Both the position numbers and the translations under genes were made by a program. A model generated the notes under the pieces. The model made no database searches and was not told the DNA's origin. It saw nothing but the letters and a program-made list of their open reading frames with translations. From the NCBI GenBank assembly GCA_029263855.1, contig JAJUFC010000009.1:1-64000 (forward strand): a DNA stretch of 64,000 bases, written 5' to 3'. This DNA is from Candidatus Thermochlorobacteriaceae bacterium. Its GTDB lineage: Bacteria > Bacteroidota > Chlorobiia > Chlorobiales > Thermochlorobacteraceae. Shown here piece after piece: positions 9,533 to 17,403 of this stretch. Position 1 is the stretch's first letter. Each line of letters opens with the position of its first letter.

Positions 9533-10267
9533 ATGGAGAAAGAAATTTTGCAAAAAATACAATATTTGGAAAATCGCTATAAGAGTTTAAAGCGAATGTT
9601 TTGGGGCTTCATTTGTATTACACTAGTACCACTTTTCATTTTGGGATTTACTCAAAATGAAAATTTCGGAATCATAAGAGTAAAGGGAATAATAGTAGAG
9701 GATTCAAAGGGAAGGGATAGAATTCTAATTGGTTCCCCAATACCCCATTCTAATGACCGGGTAAGAACTGATTCAACAAAAGTTAGAAAATACTGGGGTA
9801 AAAGTTATGAAGATATGGAGAATCAATATATGACGTGGTATAAAAATTACAAAAACGATTTAGAGGGCATAGTAATAATGAATGAAGAGGGATTTGACAG
9901 GGTATTGTTAGGAGACAAATTATCTGACCCAAACACAGGTCAAAGAATGTTTGAACTTGCTGGAATCCTCTGGAATGATAAACAAGGATGGGAATTAGGT
10001 GGTGCAGGGGTAAACACAACCAAAGATGGCAAATCAAGATCTATAATTGGTGTGGACAGTAAAGATGGCGAAGGTGTTCATTTGATAGCTTTAGAAGATG
10101 GTACAAAAGCATTGGTCATTAATGGTGAAAATGGAAGAATGCTCATTGGGATGTCAAAGCCAAATGGCAAATTTTTTAAGAATAAAGATAAATTCATTGG
10201 TGTGAAGTATTTTGATAATGCTGGAAAGCTAATTTGGGAACAAAGCATTGATACATTAAAAAAGTAA
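9533..10267 (+). CDS. Unknown membrane-anchored protein with beta-type internal repeats
   Basis: I do not recognise this 244-residue protein. It starts with a short charged helix (1-20) and one membrane segment (about 22-40). The remainder, presumably periplasmic, is built from short strands. Related phrases recur about every 40 residues: EDSKGRDRILIG (56-67), NEEGFDRVLLGD, KDGKSRSIIGVD and NGENGRMLIGMSK. These look like repeats of a beta-hairpin ending in a hydrophobic IG step. It is the sole gene of cassette 3, with about 60 bp between the left recombination site and its start. The start ATG is followed directly by the helix, and no better alternative exists. Function unknown. Confidence 0.75.
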   Translation: MEKEILQKIQYLENRYKSLKRMFWGFICITLVPLFILGFTQNENFGIIRVKGIIVEDSKGRDRILIGSPIPHSNDRVRTDSTKVRKYWGKSYEDMENQYMTWYKNYKNDLEGIVIMNEEGFDRVLLGDKLSDPNTGQRMFELAGILWNDKQGWELGGAGVNTTKDGKSRSIIGVDSKDGEGVHLIALEDGTKALVINGENGRMLIGMSKPNGKFFKNKDKFIGVKYFDNAGKLIWEQSIDTLKK

Positions 10268-10272
10268 AAACT

Positions 10273-10408
10273 ACCGCTAACACGGGTTTTGCGTCAGGCG
10301 GGGTGACGTGCAAACTTGGAGCTTTGTGCTTCTATCAAAGTTTAGTGCTGGTTGACAGTTTTGTGCTCCGAAACCCGCCCGAACGCAAAGCCCGAAAACG
10401 TTAGCGGT
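10273..10408 (+). repeat. attC-like recombination site 4
   Basis: It starts ACCGCTAAC and ends GTTAGCGGT, a perfect 9-bp inverted pair. The interior is identical to site 1 except for one base (a G where site 1 has a C just before the AAAACGTTA end). Cassette 3 begins GTTGGCGGT, which matches the expected partner of the left box at 8 of 9 positions. Confidence 0.72.
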
Positions 10409-10476
10409 CAGGCTAAAAGACCAACGGGGATGCTGAAAACCGAACAGAGCAAGCAAAATGTTTAAAATATAATCTT

Positions 10477-10690
10477 ATGAGCAAAGCAAAAGTTTTTATT
10501 GTAACGCAAGAATACAAAGCAAAATACAAAGTATTCTTCGTTGACCAATCTTACAAAGAAAAAAAACGCTGAGATTATTAAAGGTGGTGAACTAGTCAAA
10601 CAGGAGCATCAAGCTGATGTAAAAGTTTTCATTGTTGACCAAGAGTATAAAGCAGACATCAAAATAACGCGAAAGAACTTTCCGAGTTAA
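10477..10690 (+). pseudogene. Frameshifted small repeat protein (DUF6150-like)
   Basis: An ATG opens a 31-codon frame ending in TGA at 10570-10572. The homologous second half continues one frame over to TAA at 10688-10690. Removing one A from the A8 tract (10559-10566) joins the halves into about 71 residues with two copies of a repeat: KVFIVTQEYKA/KVFFVDQSYKE, then KVFIVDQEYKADIKI. The style resembles the small repeat proteins of family DUF6150 in Bacteroidota. This may be a real pseudogene, a slippage-regulated gene or a homopolymer sequencing error. It is the first gene of the last cassette; no closing attC-like site follows. Confidence 0.6.
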
Positions 10691-10750
10691 ATTTCGCTCC
10701 GATGCGCGCTCTTGCCCATTTTTTGATTTTTTGAATGCAGGAGCAAAGCA

Positions 10751-10770
10751 TGCAGGAAAAAAATCCTGCA
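10751..10770 (-). terminator. Possible terminator of the aldehyde dehydrogenase operon
   Basis: TGCAGGA and TCCTGCA form a perfect 7-bp stem around an A6 loop (T6 when read leftward), 47 bp beyond the aldehyde dehydrogenase stop. Further T-rich sequence lies leftward. It also marks the junction between the AT-rich array and the chromosome-like DNA. Confidence 0.4.
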
Positions 10771-10816
10771 TTGCCAGCAAAAATCCTGCGTGGTAAAAGA
10801 AGCCTTTGAGAATGCG

Positions 10817-12199
10817 TTACGACTGATTCAGCCAAATCGTCTTGACATTGACGAACTCCTTAATGCCGTGGCGACCGAGTTCGCGTCCGAAGCCCGATTC
10901 TTTCACGCCGCCGAAAGGCAGACGCGCGTCGCTTTTGACCATTGCGTTGACGAAGCAGTTGCCGAAGTCGAGTTCAGTGATTGCGCTGTCGGCGCGCCAT
11001 GCATCGCCCGTGAAAATTGCCGTTCCCAAGCCGTAGTTGGTGGCGTTGGCGAGTTCAATCGCGTCGTTATCGTCCTTTGCGATGACGATGGCGGCGACGG
11101 GTCCGAAAGTCTCTTCGTCAAACGCCGCCATGCCTTGCGTTACGCCTGTGAGGACGGTTGGCGGGTAAAAGAACCCTTTGCCTTCGTAAAGTTTTCCGCC
11201 GCATAGAATCGTCGCGCCCGCGCGCCCGCTCTCCTCGACCTGTCGATGCAAATTTTCGAGCAAATCTTTTCGCGCCAGCGGTCCGACTTCGGTTGTTTCT
11301 TCCAACGGCGAACCTACTTTTTTCGCACTCATTTTCTCAACGACTTTCGCTTCAAAGGCTTCGCGAATTTTTCGGGCAACGATGAACCGCTTTGCCGCAA
11401 TGCAACTCTGCCCTGAATTCAGCAATCGCGAATTAACACAAGTCTCTGCCGCAAATTCCACATCAGCATCATCAAGCACAAGGTAGGCATCGCTTCCGCC
11501 CAGTTCGAGCACGCATTTTTTCAAGGCTTCACCCGCTTTGGCGGCAACGAACCTTCCTGCACGCGTGCTTCCTGTGAGCGTAACCGCGCGCACAAGCGGG
11601 TGCTCAATTAGTTTTGAAATACGTTCAGCCACTTTATCGGGTGCGATGTCGAGAAAGTGAATTACGTGTTCGGGAAAGCCTGCTTCGCGGAAGAGTTTAT
11701 CCAACGCATGCGCGCATCCGGTTACATTCGGCGCGTGTTTGACGAGCGCGACATTGCCCGCCATCAACGTGGGCCCGGCAAAGCGAATCACTTGCCAAAA
11801 CGGGAAGTTCCATGGCATAATGGCGAGAATCACGCCGAGCGGACGAAAAATAACTTTGCTCTTAATGGCTTCGGTTGGCACGACTTCATCAGCCAAGAAG
11901 GCTTCAGCATTTTCGGCGAAGTATTCACACGTGCCTGCACACTTTTCAATTTCGGCAATGCCTTGTGTGATAGGCTTTCCCATTTCCAACGCCATCAATT
12001 CAGCAAGGCGTGCTTTGCCTTCGCGCAGTTTTTCCGCAAGTTTTTTGAAACACGCGCCGCGCGCTTGAAACGACAAGCCGCGCCAATGGTCAAAGACCTT
12101 GTGCGATTGCTTCAATGCCGATTCAATTTCCGAGAGCGCGTGTTCTTGATACGACGCAATGAGTTCTTCCGTCGTCGGATTGATAGAGTCCAGCATCAT
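10817..12199 (-). CDS. NAD(P)-dependent aldehyde dehydrogenase, succinate-semialdehyde type
   Basis: A 460-residue member of the aldehyde dehydrogenase superfamily that oxidises an aldehyde to the acid with NAD(P). The short length, the PWNFP oxyanion motif (N131), the general base E232 in LELGGSD and the nucleophile C266 in NSGQSC fit the succinate-semialdehyde dehydrogenase (Sad/GabD-like) branch. Substrate assignment is inference. It is the last gene of a leftward set with fmt and the LpxH-like phosphoesterase, 6 bp after the latter. No oddities were seen. Confidence 0.88.
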   Translation of the reverse strand: MMLDSINPTTEELIASYQEHALSEIESALKQSHKVFDHWRGLSFQARGACFKKLAEKLREGKARLAELMALEMGKPITQGIAEIEKCAGTCEYFAENAEAFLADEVVPTEAIKSKVIFRPLGVILAIMPWNFPFWQVIRFAGPTLMAGNVALVKHAPNVTGCAHALDKLFREAGFPEHVIHFLDIAPDKVAERISKLIEHPLVRAVTLTGSTRAGRFVAAKAGEALKKCVLELGGSDAYLVLDDADVEFAAETCVNSRLLNSGQSCIAAKRFIVARKIREAFEAKVVEKMSAKKVGSPLEETTEVGPLARKDLLENLHRQVEESGRAGATILCGGKLYEGKGFFYPPTVLTGVTQGMAAFDEETFGPVAAIVIAKDDNDAIELANATNYGLGTAIFTGDAWRADSAITELDFGNCFVNAMVKSDARLPFGGVKESGFGRELGRHGIKEFVNVKTIWLNQS

Positions 12200-12205
12200 G
12201 AGTGG

Positions 12206-12994
12206 TTATGCCGTGATTGGTTCAAGTGTTTGTGCATAGAGCACGTCGCGCGTTTTGGCTTTGATGAGTTTCATTTCTGCTCCGTCAAAGACGGCGTAAG
12301 TGGGCATGCCGCCTATCCACGTGCCGCAATTCACATAGTAGCTTTTTTGATTGCGAAGCAAGTGCAATTTAACCACATGCCTGTGTCCGCAAACGAAATA
12401 GTCGAACGGTGCCCTTTGCAGTTCTTCATTGGCAAACATGATGAGCCGTTCTTTTTCGCCGTAATCTTTTTCGGTGTAAGTGTGCTTGCGCGAGAGTTTA
12501 GAGAGATAATCCATTACGCCCACGCCGAAATCGGGGTGAAGCCATCGATACCAAGCGAGATTGAAATTATTTCGCACGAGCGAGCGAAAGAGTTTGTAGC
12601 CTGTGTCGCCTTTGCCGACGCCATCGCCGTGAACGATGTAGAAGCGTTTGCCGTCGATGTTGTGTTGCAGCGCGCCGTAATGGGTTTTCACGCCCAGTTC
12701 TTCGTCGAAGTATTTGCCGAGATAAAAATCGTGATTGCCTGCAAGGTAATGCACTTCAACGCCTGCGCGCACCAAGTCGTAGAGTGCGGCGAAGAATCGA
12801 TACGGTCCTTTTGGAATCACGTGCTTGTATTCCATCCAATAGTCCAAAATATCGCCGACCATGTAGAGCAACTTCCCTTCACGCTTGATTTCATCAAGCA
12901 GATTGAGCATCAGGTCTGTTTTGGCATCCTCGATGTGCCGCTCTTGCAAGCCGAAGTGGACATCGCTGAAAAAGTAAGTTTTCCTCATTTGCAT
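12206..12994 (-). CDS. Calcineurin-like phosphoesterase, UDP-2,3-diacylglucosamine hydrolase (LpxH)-like
   Basis: A metallophosphoesterase of about 260 residues with the metal-binding blocks in order near the N-terminus and in the C-terminal half: SDVHFG, GDILDYW, GNHDFY and GHRH. The GDxxDxW form and the size fit the LpxH/LpxH2 group, which cleaves UDP-diacylglucosamine to lipid X in lipid A synthesis at the inner membrane face. Two ATGs two codons apart (12994 and 12988) can start the protein just before RKTYFFSDVH. An in-frame ATG at 13027 adds an unlikely tail. It is placed between fmt and the aldehyde dehydrogenase on the same strand. A different nucleotide-sugar or phosphodiester substrate is possible. 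Confidence 0.8.
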   Translation of the reverse strand: MQMRKTYFFSDVHFGLQERHIEDAKTDLMLNLLDEIKREGKLLYMVGDILDYWMEYKHVIPKGPYRFFAALYDLVRAGVEVHYLAGNHDFYLGKYFDEELGVKTHYGALQHNIDGKRFYIVHGDGVGKGDTGYKLFRSLVRNNFNLAWYRWLHPDFGVGVMDYLSKLSRKHTYTEKDYGEKERLIMFANEELQRAPFDYFVCGHRHVVKLHLLRNQKSYYVNCGTWIGGMPTYAVFDGAEMKLIKAKTRDVLYAQTLEPITA

Positions 12995-13067
12995 TAGAAT
13001 TGTGGAAAGTTGCTCATGGCAACGCAATTTCGCGCCTACAAATTTCTATATGCGCCTGCCTCCAAAA

Positions 13068-13994
13068 TTAGACAAATTTTTCCGTGCCTTTGGCGCGATA
13101 GCCTCTCAAAAAATCGCTCACACGCATACGCTTTTTGCCTTCCTGTTGAAGCGAGAGAATTTCTACGAGACCTGATTGGCACTGCACATAGAGCGTTTCG
13201 TCGCCCACAATCCACTTGCCGACTTCGCCCGTTTCGGTTTCGGAAAGAAGCGCGGCGCGATAGATTTTCACTTGTTTATCGTCCAAAGTCGTCCAAGCCG
13301 TTGGTCGCTCTGAAAGTCCGCGAATGAAGTTGAAGACCTCGCGAGCGGATTTCGTCCAATCGATGCGCGTGTTTTCTTTGGTGAGTTTCGGGGCTTTTGT
13401 TGCTTGTGAATCGTCTTGTTGGATTAGCTGAACCGTTCCCGATTCAATCTTCCGCAAAGTTTCGACGACGGCTTCCGCGCCGAGTTCGGAAAGGCGGGCG
13501 GCGAGTTCGGTGGCGACTTCATTGGGCTGAATCGCGAGCGATTTTTGCAAAATCACATTGCCCGTGTCGACTTTTTCTTGCAAGAAGAAAGTCGTTACGC
13601 CCGTTTCCGTTTCGCCGTTGATGATTGCCCAGTTGATGGGCGCCGCGCCGCGATACTTTGGCAAGAGCGACGCGTGCAGGTTGAATGTGCCTTTGGTTGG
13701 AATCGTGAAAATTTCTTTTGGAAGAATGCGAAATGCCACGACGACGATAACGTCGGGCGACGCACTGCGAAGCGCGCGCTCAAAATCGGGCGACTTTAAA
13801 TCCTCGACTTCCAACGCGGGCAATCCCAGCGCTTGCGCCATTTTTTTGACAGGCGTGGGTTCGGGCGGGTCGCTCGCGCTTCGGCGCGGCTTGTCAGGGC
13901 TTGTAACGACGAGGGAAATCGGAAATCCCGCGTCAATGATTTTTTTGAGCGAGGGAACGGCAAATTCGGGCGTTCCCATAAAGATGATCTTCAT
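13068..13994 (-). CDS. fmt: Methionyl-tRNA formyltransferase
   Basis: Fmt formylates initiator Met-tRNA with 10-formyl-tetrahydrofolate. The 308-residue protein begins MKIIFMGTPEFAVPSL, a textbook N-terminus. It carries the formyl-transfer signature SLLPKYRGAAPINWAI, followed by NGETETGVT, and ends in the C-terminal tRNA-binding OB-like domain (about 205-308). The start chosen is the ATG before KIIFMG; the longer in-frame start at 14129 would add 45 residues unlike any Fmt. It is the first gene of a leftward set. No deformylase gene is adjacent here, unlike the common def-fmt arrangement. Confidence 0.95.
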   Translation of the reverse strand: MKIIFMGTPEFAVPSLKKIIDAGFPISLVVTSPDKPRRSASDPPEPTPVKKMAQALGLPALEVEDLKSPDFERALRSASPDVIVVVAFRILPKEIFTIPTKGTFNLHASLLPKYRGAAPINWAIINGETETGVTTFFLQEKVDTGNVILQKSLAIQPNEVATELAARLSELGAEAVVETLRKIESGTVQLIQQDDSQATKAPKLTKENTRIDWTKSAREVFNFIRGLSERPTAWTTLDDKQVKIYRAALLSETETGEVGKWIVGDETLYVQCQSGLVEILSLQQEGKKRMRVSDFLRGYRAKGTEKFV

Positions 13995-14485
13995 AAATGC
14001 TTTGAGCGCGATTAAAAAACAAGTTACGCAAATCACGCGCTCAAACGATGCGAAAAATCCGCGCGGTCGGCGAAACGTCGCGACGCATTTGCGCCAACGA
14101 TTCGCGAAAATTAAATAAGAATTTGACATTCATCATAAAGTTTATATCTTCGCGCAACATTTTGCATGTCAGCAAAACGATAATTGGCAACGAGAAGCAT
14201 CTATCGCGCTTTGTCTGTCCCGACAATTCACTTCGAGCTTAATCCAACTTATCGTATCGGAGAATAACCTCAACGCGCTTGACGCGAAGCGATGAAGCGA
14301 CAAACGTTCTCGCTTTCGATTCGTCGCGTCATTGCGCTCGCTCTTTCAATCTGTTCCAAACAAATGCCATATCACAGCGTTTGCGCGCTCGTTGAACCGC
14401 GATGCTCGACGGCTGTTCTTTGATTTGCGTCAAAAATGAACGCAACTAAACAACGCTTAACATTCTTAATTTTCTGGAGGAACAG
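13995..14485. other. Divergent intergenic region between fmt and the porin gene
   Basis: No gene is recognised. It contains a possible rightward promoter (see the separate entry at 14123-14150), a roughly 330-bp leader rich in short CG-containing words, and a clear Shine-Dalgarno GGAGGAA a few bases before the porin start. The length would allow a structured leader, but no named riboswitch was recognised. Confidence 0.5.
14123..14150 (+). promoter_or_regulatory. Possible sigma-70-type promoter for the porin cluster
   Basis: TTGACA (14123-14128) and TATCTT (14145-14150) are 16 bp apart. They lie about 335 bp upstream of the porin start, within the otherwise empty region, and face rightward. 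Confidence 0.35.
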
Positions 14486-16264
14486 ATGAAAAGATTGCGC
14501 ACTCTTTTGCTCTCGCTCGTTTTGTCAGGCTCATTCTATCAACTTTGCGACGCGCAAGGAATGGAAGGCTATGGCGGCGGCGTAAAAATCTTCTTGAACC
14601 GCGATAGCACCAGCTACATTCGCATGCTGATGTGGTCGCAAATTCAGATGCGTTACCAAACGCAAAACCCCGGAACCTCTTCGGTCAACAATCCCAACGA
14701 AACATCGGCGTTTGATGTCGCCATTCGTCGCTCGCGGATGCTCTTTCACGGGCAAATCGGCGAGCGATTGCTCCTGTTCTGGATTTTGGGGATTAACAAC
14801 CAAACATTCAGCACGGGCGGATTCGGCTTGGCGGCAGGCGCGGACAACTTCACCGACGGCAAACGCCAAAGCGTGTTTGTGCACGACGCTTGGACGGAGT
14901 TCAAGTGGAGCCGCGAACTCTATGTCGGCGTTGGGCTTTTGACTTGGAGCGGACTTTCGCGCCAAACCAACTGGGCGACGCTCAACTTCCTTTCATTCGA
15001 CTCGCCTGCTTATGGCTGGGTGACCCTCGATGCCACCGACCAATTCGCCCGCATGTTCGGAATGTATGCCAAAGGCTCGATTGGCAAGTTCAACTATCGC
15101 GCCGTGCTCACGAAGCCCTTTGCGATTCCGAACCCTGGCATCGCGGGCGCGACGGGGGCAACGCCTCCAAACTGGGCGGCGCTGCTGACCACCTTGCCTA
15201 ATGCCTACAACATCGCGCAATGGGCGGGCGATAACAACCGCTTGCTCTATCAAGCCTACGCTAACTACGACTTCTTCGAGCAAGAAAGTTCGGTCTTGCC
15301 GTTTATGGTTGGTTCGTATTTAGGCACGAAAAAAGTATTCAACATCGGCGCAGGGTTTATGTATCACCCCCGAGCGCACTGGCACAACGCGCGCCCGAAC
15401 CGAAGCGGAACGGACATCTTGGGCGACCTCTTTGCGCGAAACGCCGCCGCTCGCACCAGTTTCAACAACCTTTCGGGCGCAGACCGCATCGCCATCATCA
15501 ATGGGTTGAACGATGGAATTTTCCCAGTTCCATTTTCAGGAAATCCGCCCTCGCCTGTTCTCGGTCCTGGTCCCGCGCCGCTCAACAGCAATCCCGAAGG
15601 AAGCCCACTGAACAGCAATCCGTTTTACGCCGCATATGGACGATGGAACGCCGCAGACGCTGGCGCAGTAGCCGCCGTGCGCGATGCGTTCATTGACACC
15701 GCCTATACCAATCAATTCCACTTCGCCGTCGACTACTTCCTTGAATTGCCGTTCCGATACAACTCCGACGGTTCGCCTGACCCAAAAGGTTGGTCAATGA
15801 CCTCGCACGGCTCGTATTTCCGACTGAACTTCGGTCCGAACTACGTGCGCAACATTGGCTTTTTGCCGATTGGGCAAGCCAACCCTGGACCAGCGGCGCT
15901 TTATCAACAGCCTGAGTTCAGCGGTCCGGCAAACGCATTTCCGGTGCATGGAACGGGCAACATTTTTTATATGCAAACCGGCGTGCTCACCCCATATGAA
16001 TTGACGGAAGGGTGGGGCAGATTTCAGCCATATGTGTGCCTTTCTTACGTGGATTTTGAGCGCTTGGCAGAACCTTATTTTATGCCTGAACTTGGCTTGA
16101 ACTGGATTCTGTCGGGGCAAAATGCCAAAATCACGTTGCACTGGCGACCGCGTCCGGTGTATGGTCGCGCGATTAGCGTAACGCCCGGTCGCGAACTGCT
16201 GGGCGGAATGCAACGCATCGGCACGGAGCATGAAGTCATCACGCAGTTCCATATGTATCTCTAA
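14486..16264 (+). CDS. Outer-membrane porin-like beta-barrel protein
   Basis: A 592-residue protein with a signal peptide ending near LCDA-Q. A long, aromatic-rich, alternating sequence follows, typical of a large outer-membrane barrel. Repeated aromatic strand ends (for example FVHDAWTEFKW and KFNYRAVLTKPF) and the final strand HEVITQFHMYL, ending in an aromatic-x-Leu, support this. Proline/asparagine-rich insertions (about 345-385) look like surface loops. No specific family was recognised with certainty; phosphate-selective or carbohydrate porins are the nearest type. The start has a strong Shine-Dalgarno sequence (GGAGGAA). It is followed at 39 bp by a lipoprotein gene in the same direction, likely an operon. 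Confidence 0.72.
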   Translation: MKRLRTLLLSLVLSGSFYQLCDAQGMEGYGGGVKIFLNRDSTSYIRMLMWSQIQMRYQTQNPGTSSVNNPNETSAFDVAIRRSRMLFHGQIGERLLLFWILGINNQTFSTGGFGLAAGADNFTDGKRQSVFVHDAWTEFKWSRELYVGVGLLTWSGLSRQTNWATLNFLSFDSPAYGWVTLDATDQFARMFGMYAKGSIGKFNYRAVLTKPFAIPNPGIAGATGATPPNWAALLTTLPNAYNIAQWAGDNNRLLYQAYANYDFFEQESSVLPFMVGSYLGTKKVFNIGAGFMYHPRAHWHNARPNRSGTDILGDLFARNAAARTSFNNLSGADRIAIINGLNDGIFPVPFSGNPPSPVLGPGPAPLNSNPEGSPLNSNPFYAAYGRWNAADAGAVAAVRDAFIDTAYTNQFHFAVDYFLELPFRYNSDGSPDPKGWSMTSHGSYFRLNFGPNYVRNIGFLPIGQANPGPAALYQQPEFSGPANAFPVHGTGNIFYMQTGVLTPYELTEGWGRFQPYVCLSYVDFERLAEPYFMPELGLNWILSGQNAKITLHWRPRPVYGRAISVTPGRELLGGMQRIGTEHEVITQFHMYL

Positions 16265-16303
16265 ACAATCCATTCGTAAAATTTCAAACCGAACGTTTCC
16301 AAT

Positions 16304-16870
16304 ATGAAAACGAACCGAATTTTCTCGCTGACGTTTCTGTCTCTGTTGCTTGTTTCGGCAGCAGGGTGCTTTCCAGAATACTTCCCTAACACGGGCGCAG
16401 GCGTTTGGCGCGGCTCCGCACCGCTCACGGTGATTGTAACCGATGTCTCCAACAATCGAACCGCCGTTACAAGAAACGCGACAATTACGCTCGACCTTCT
16501 GCAAGAGGAAGACAGTCAAAACTTCTTCACTCGTTTTCCAAGAGTGACGTTTGACAACAACGACTCGTTGCGCGCTACCGTGCCAAGCGAAGCGCGTCCG
16601 CTCTCGTTGGTCGTCTTGGAAAACGTGCGCGGCGATTCCACGTTTGACATTAGAGGGCGAAACGCGAATCGCAACACCTTTATCTTCAGCGTGCCGACGC
16701 GCACCTTTACGGGACAAGACGCGCCCGTCGCCTCGATTGCGCTTCCTGCAACGTCGTTCTCAGGAAGTTACGTCGATGATAACACGGTCGAAGGCACGCT
16801 CTCGCAAACGGTCGCCGTTCCTGGACAGCCGACGCGTATTTACACTGCAACTCTGCGCTTGACGAAATAA
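16304..16870 (+). CDS. Predicted lipoprotein of unknown function
   Basis: A 188-residue protein with an N-terminal signal and a lipobox-like end, VSAAGC, so Cys about 22 would be lipidated. The rest is beta-rich, with alternating hydrophobic and polar residues (LTVIVTDVSNN, FIFSVPTRTF), and looks like one or two immunoglobulin-like or carboxypeptidase-regulatory-like strand sets. I do not recognise the family. It lies between the porin and two more lipoproteins, suggesting an envelope-linked cluster. Confidence 0.7.
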   Translation: MKTNRIFSLTFLSLLLVSAAGCFPEYFPNTGAGVWRGSAPLTVIVTDVSNNRTAVTRNATITLDLLQEEDSQNFFTRFPRVTFDNNDSLRATVPSEARPLSLVVLENVRGDSTFDIRGRNANRNTFIFSVPTRTFTGQDAPVASIALPATSFSGSYVDDNTVEGTLSQTVAVPGQPTRIYTATLRLTK

Positions 16871-16907
16871 GCAAGAACCTTTTTCAAATTTTTAACGAGC
16901 TAGTCCA

Positions 16908-17345
16908 ATGAAACCAAACCATCTGCTTTTACTACTCTTCGGCTTGAGCGTGATGCTCACAAGTTGCCAAAGCCTGCAACAACAATCAGCAAAGCCGAAG
17001 CCGATTACTTTTGAATGCAAATTGAGCCAAGCCGAGTTTTTGGCGAAAGCCAAACAGTTGCTCGAAGCCAATCGCTTCATCATCTCATATGTCGATGAGA
17101 CCAGAGGCGAAATTCAAGCCGACCGCGTGCCCGTCTATACTGGCATCGGCGAAAATCTCATCGTCAAAGGTCCGTATGTGTTCAACGCATCATACAGTAG
17201 CGGGCGCGTAACCATCATCGTTCAAACCGTGTTCGCGCGCGAAGGCAAGCCGATAGCGGTGGAAAGCCACGACGAGCGGTCGGAAATTTCAGACCGTCGC
17301 AACTTCATGCCGATTGTCGATGGGCTTCGCGCCGCCTGTCAATAA
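16908..17345 (+). CDS. Predicted lipoprotein, tandem paralog copy 1
   Basis: A 145-residue protein with signal peptide MKPNHLLLLLFGLSVMLTSC and a good lipobox (LTSC). The mature part carries the pattern P-x-P-x(4)-EC ... LLEANRF ... GEIQADRVPVY, which reappears in the next gene (PRPMRIEC ... ALEKNAF ... GKLTAARFPAPV). The two are therefore diverged tandem copies. Both end in a similar R-x-x-C element (GLRAACQ and DLRKNCMGE), which with the early EC may form a disulfide. Function unknown. Confidence 0.75.
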   Translation: MKPNHLLLLLFGLSVMLTSCQSLQQQSAKPKPITFECKLSQAEFLAKAKQLLEANRFIISYVDETRGEIQADRVPVYTGIGENLIVKGPYVFNASYSSGRVTIIVQTVFAREGKPIAVESHDERSEISDRRNFMPIVDGLRAACQ

Positions 17346-17366
17346 CTTTTCAGAATCACGCGGGGC

Positions 17367-17396
17367 AGGCAACGAAGCTTGCCTCGCTTTTCTTTC
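17367..17396 (+). terminator. Terminator or attenuator between the lipoprotein paralogs
   Basis: AGGCAA (17367-17372) and TTGCCT (17379-17384) form a stem with loop CGAAGC, followed by CGCTTTTCTTTCTC. It lies just after the copy 1 stop and ends right before the copy 2 start, so readthrough would be partial. Confidence 0.5.
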
Positions 17397-17403
17397 TCTC
17401 AAA

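Larger units (their letters stand above)
1..10690 (+). mobile_element. Integron-type gene-cassette array without visible integrase
   Basis: Four related palindromic sites separate gene units that all point rightward, each site lying 3' of its gene, as attC sites do in integron arrays. Sites start with a box ending in AAC and finish with a box starting with GTT. If recombination cuts between G and TT, the unit boundaries are 195-7961, 7962-9468 and 9469-10400. The stretch is visibly AT-richer than the DNA after about 10,690, and its proteins look like those of AT-rich Bacteroidota. Bases 1-66 are the tail of a unit that starts outside the window and show no gene. No tyrosine recombinase is encoded here, so this is either the distal part of an integron or a cluster of attC sites lacking an integrase. 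The right boxes (GTTACCG, GTTGGGT, GTTGGCG, GTTAGCG) only partly fit the textbook GTTRRRY. Confidence 0.7.

Noticed and set aside
67-10408. CRISPR array formed by the four repeats
   Set aside because: The units are about 131-138 bp and are separated by 1.4-7.6 kb of genes; there are no uniform spacers and no cas genes.
1-10690. Prophage or insertion-sequence island
   Set aside because: No transposase, phage structural gene or integrase is present in the region, and the repeat pairing fits attC-type recombination better.
11657-12997. 446-residue rightward open frame opposite the aldehyde dehydrogenase and LpxH-like genes
   Set aside because: It spans two well-supported antisense genes and their junction; it arises from codon bias of the opposite strand.
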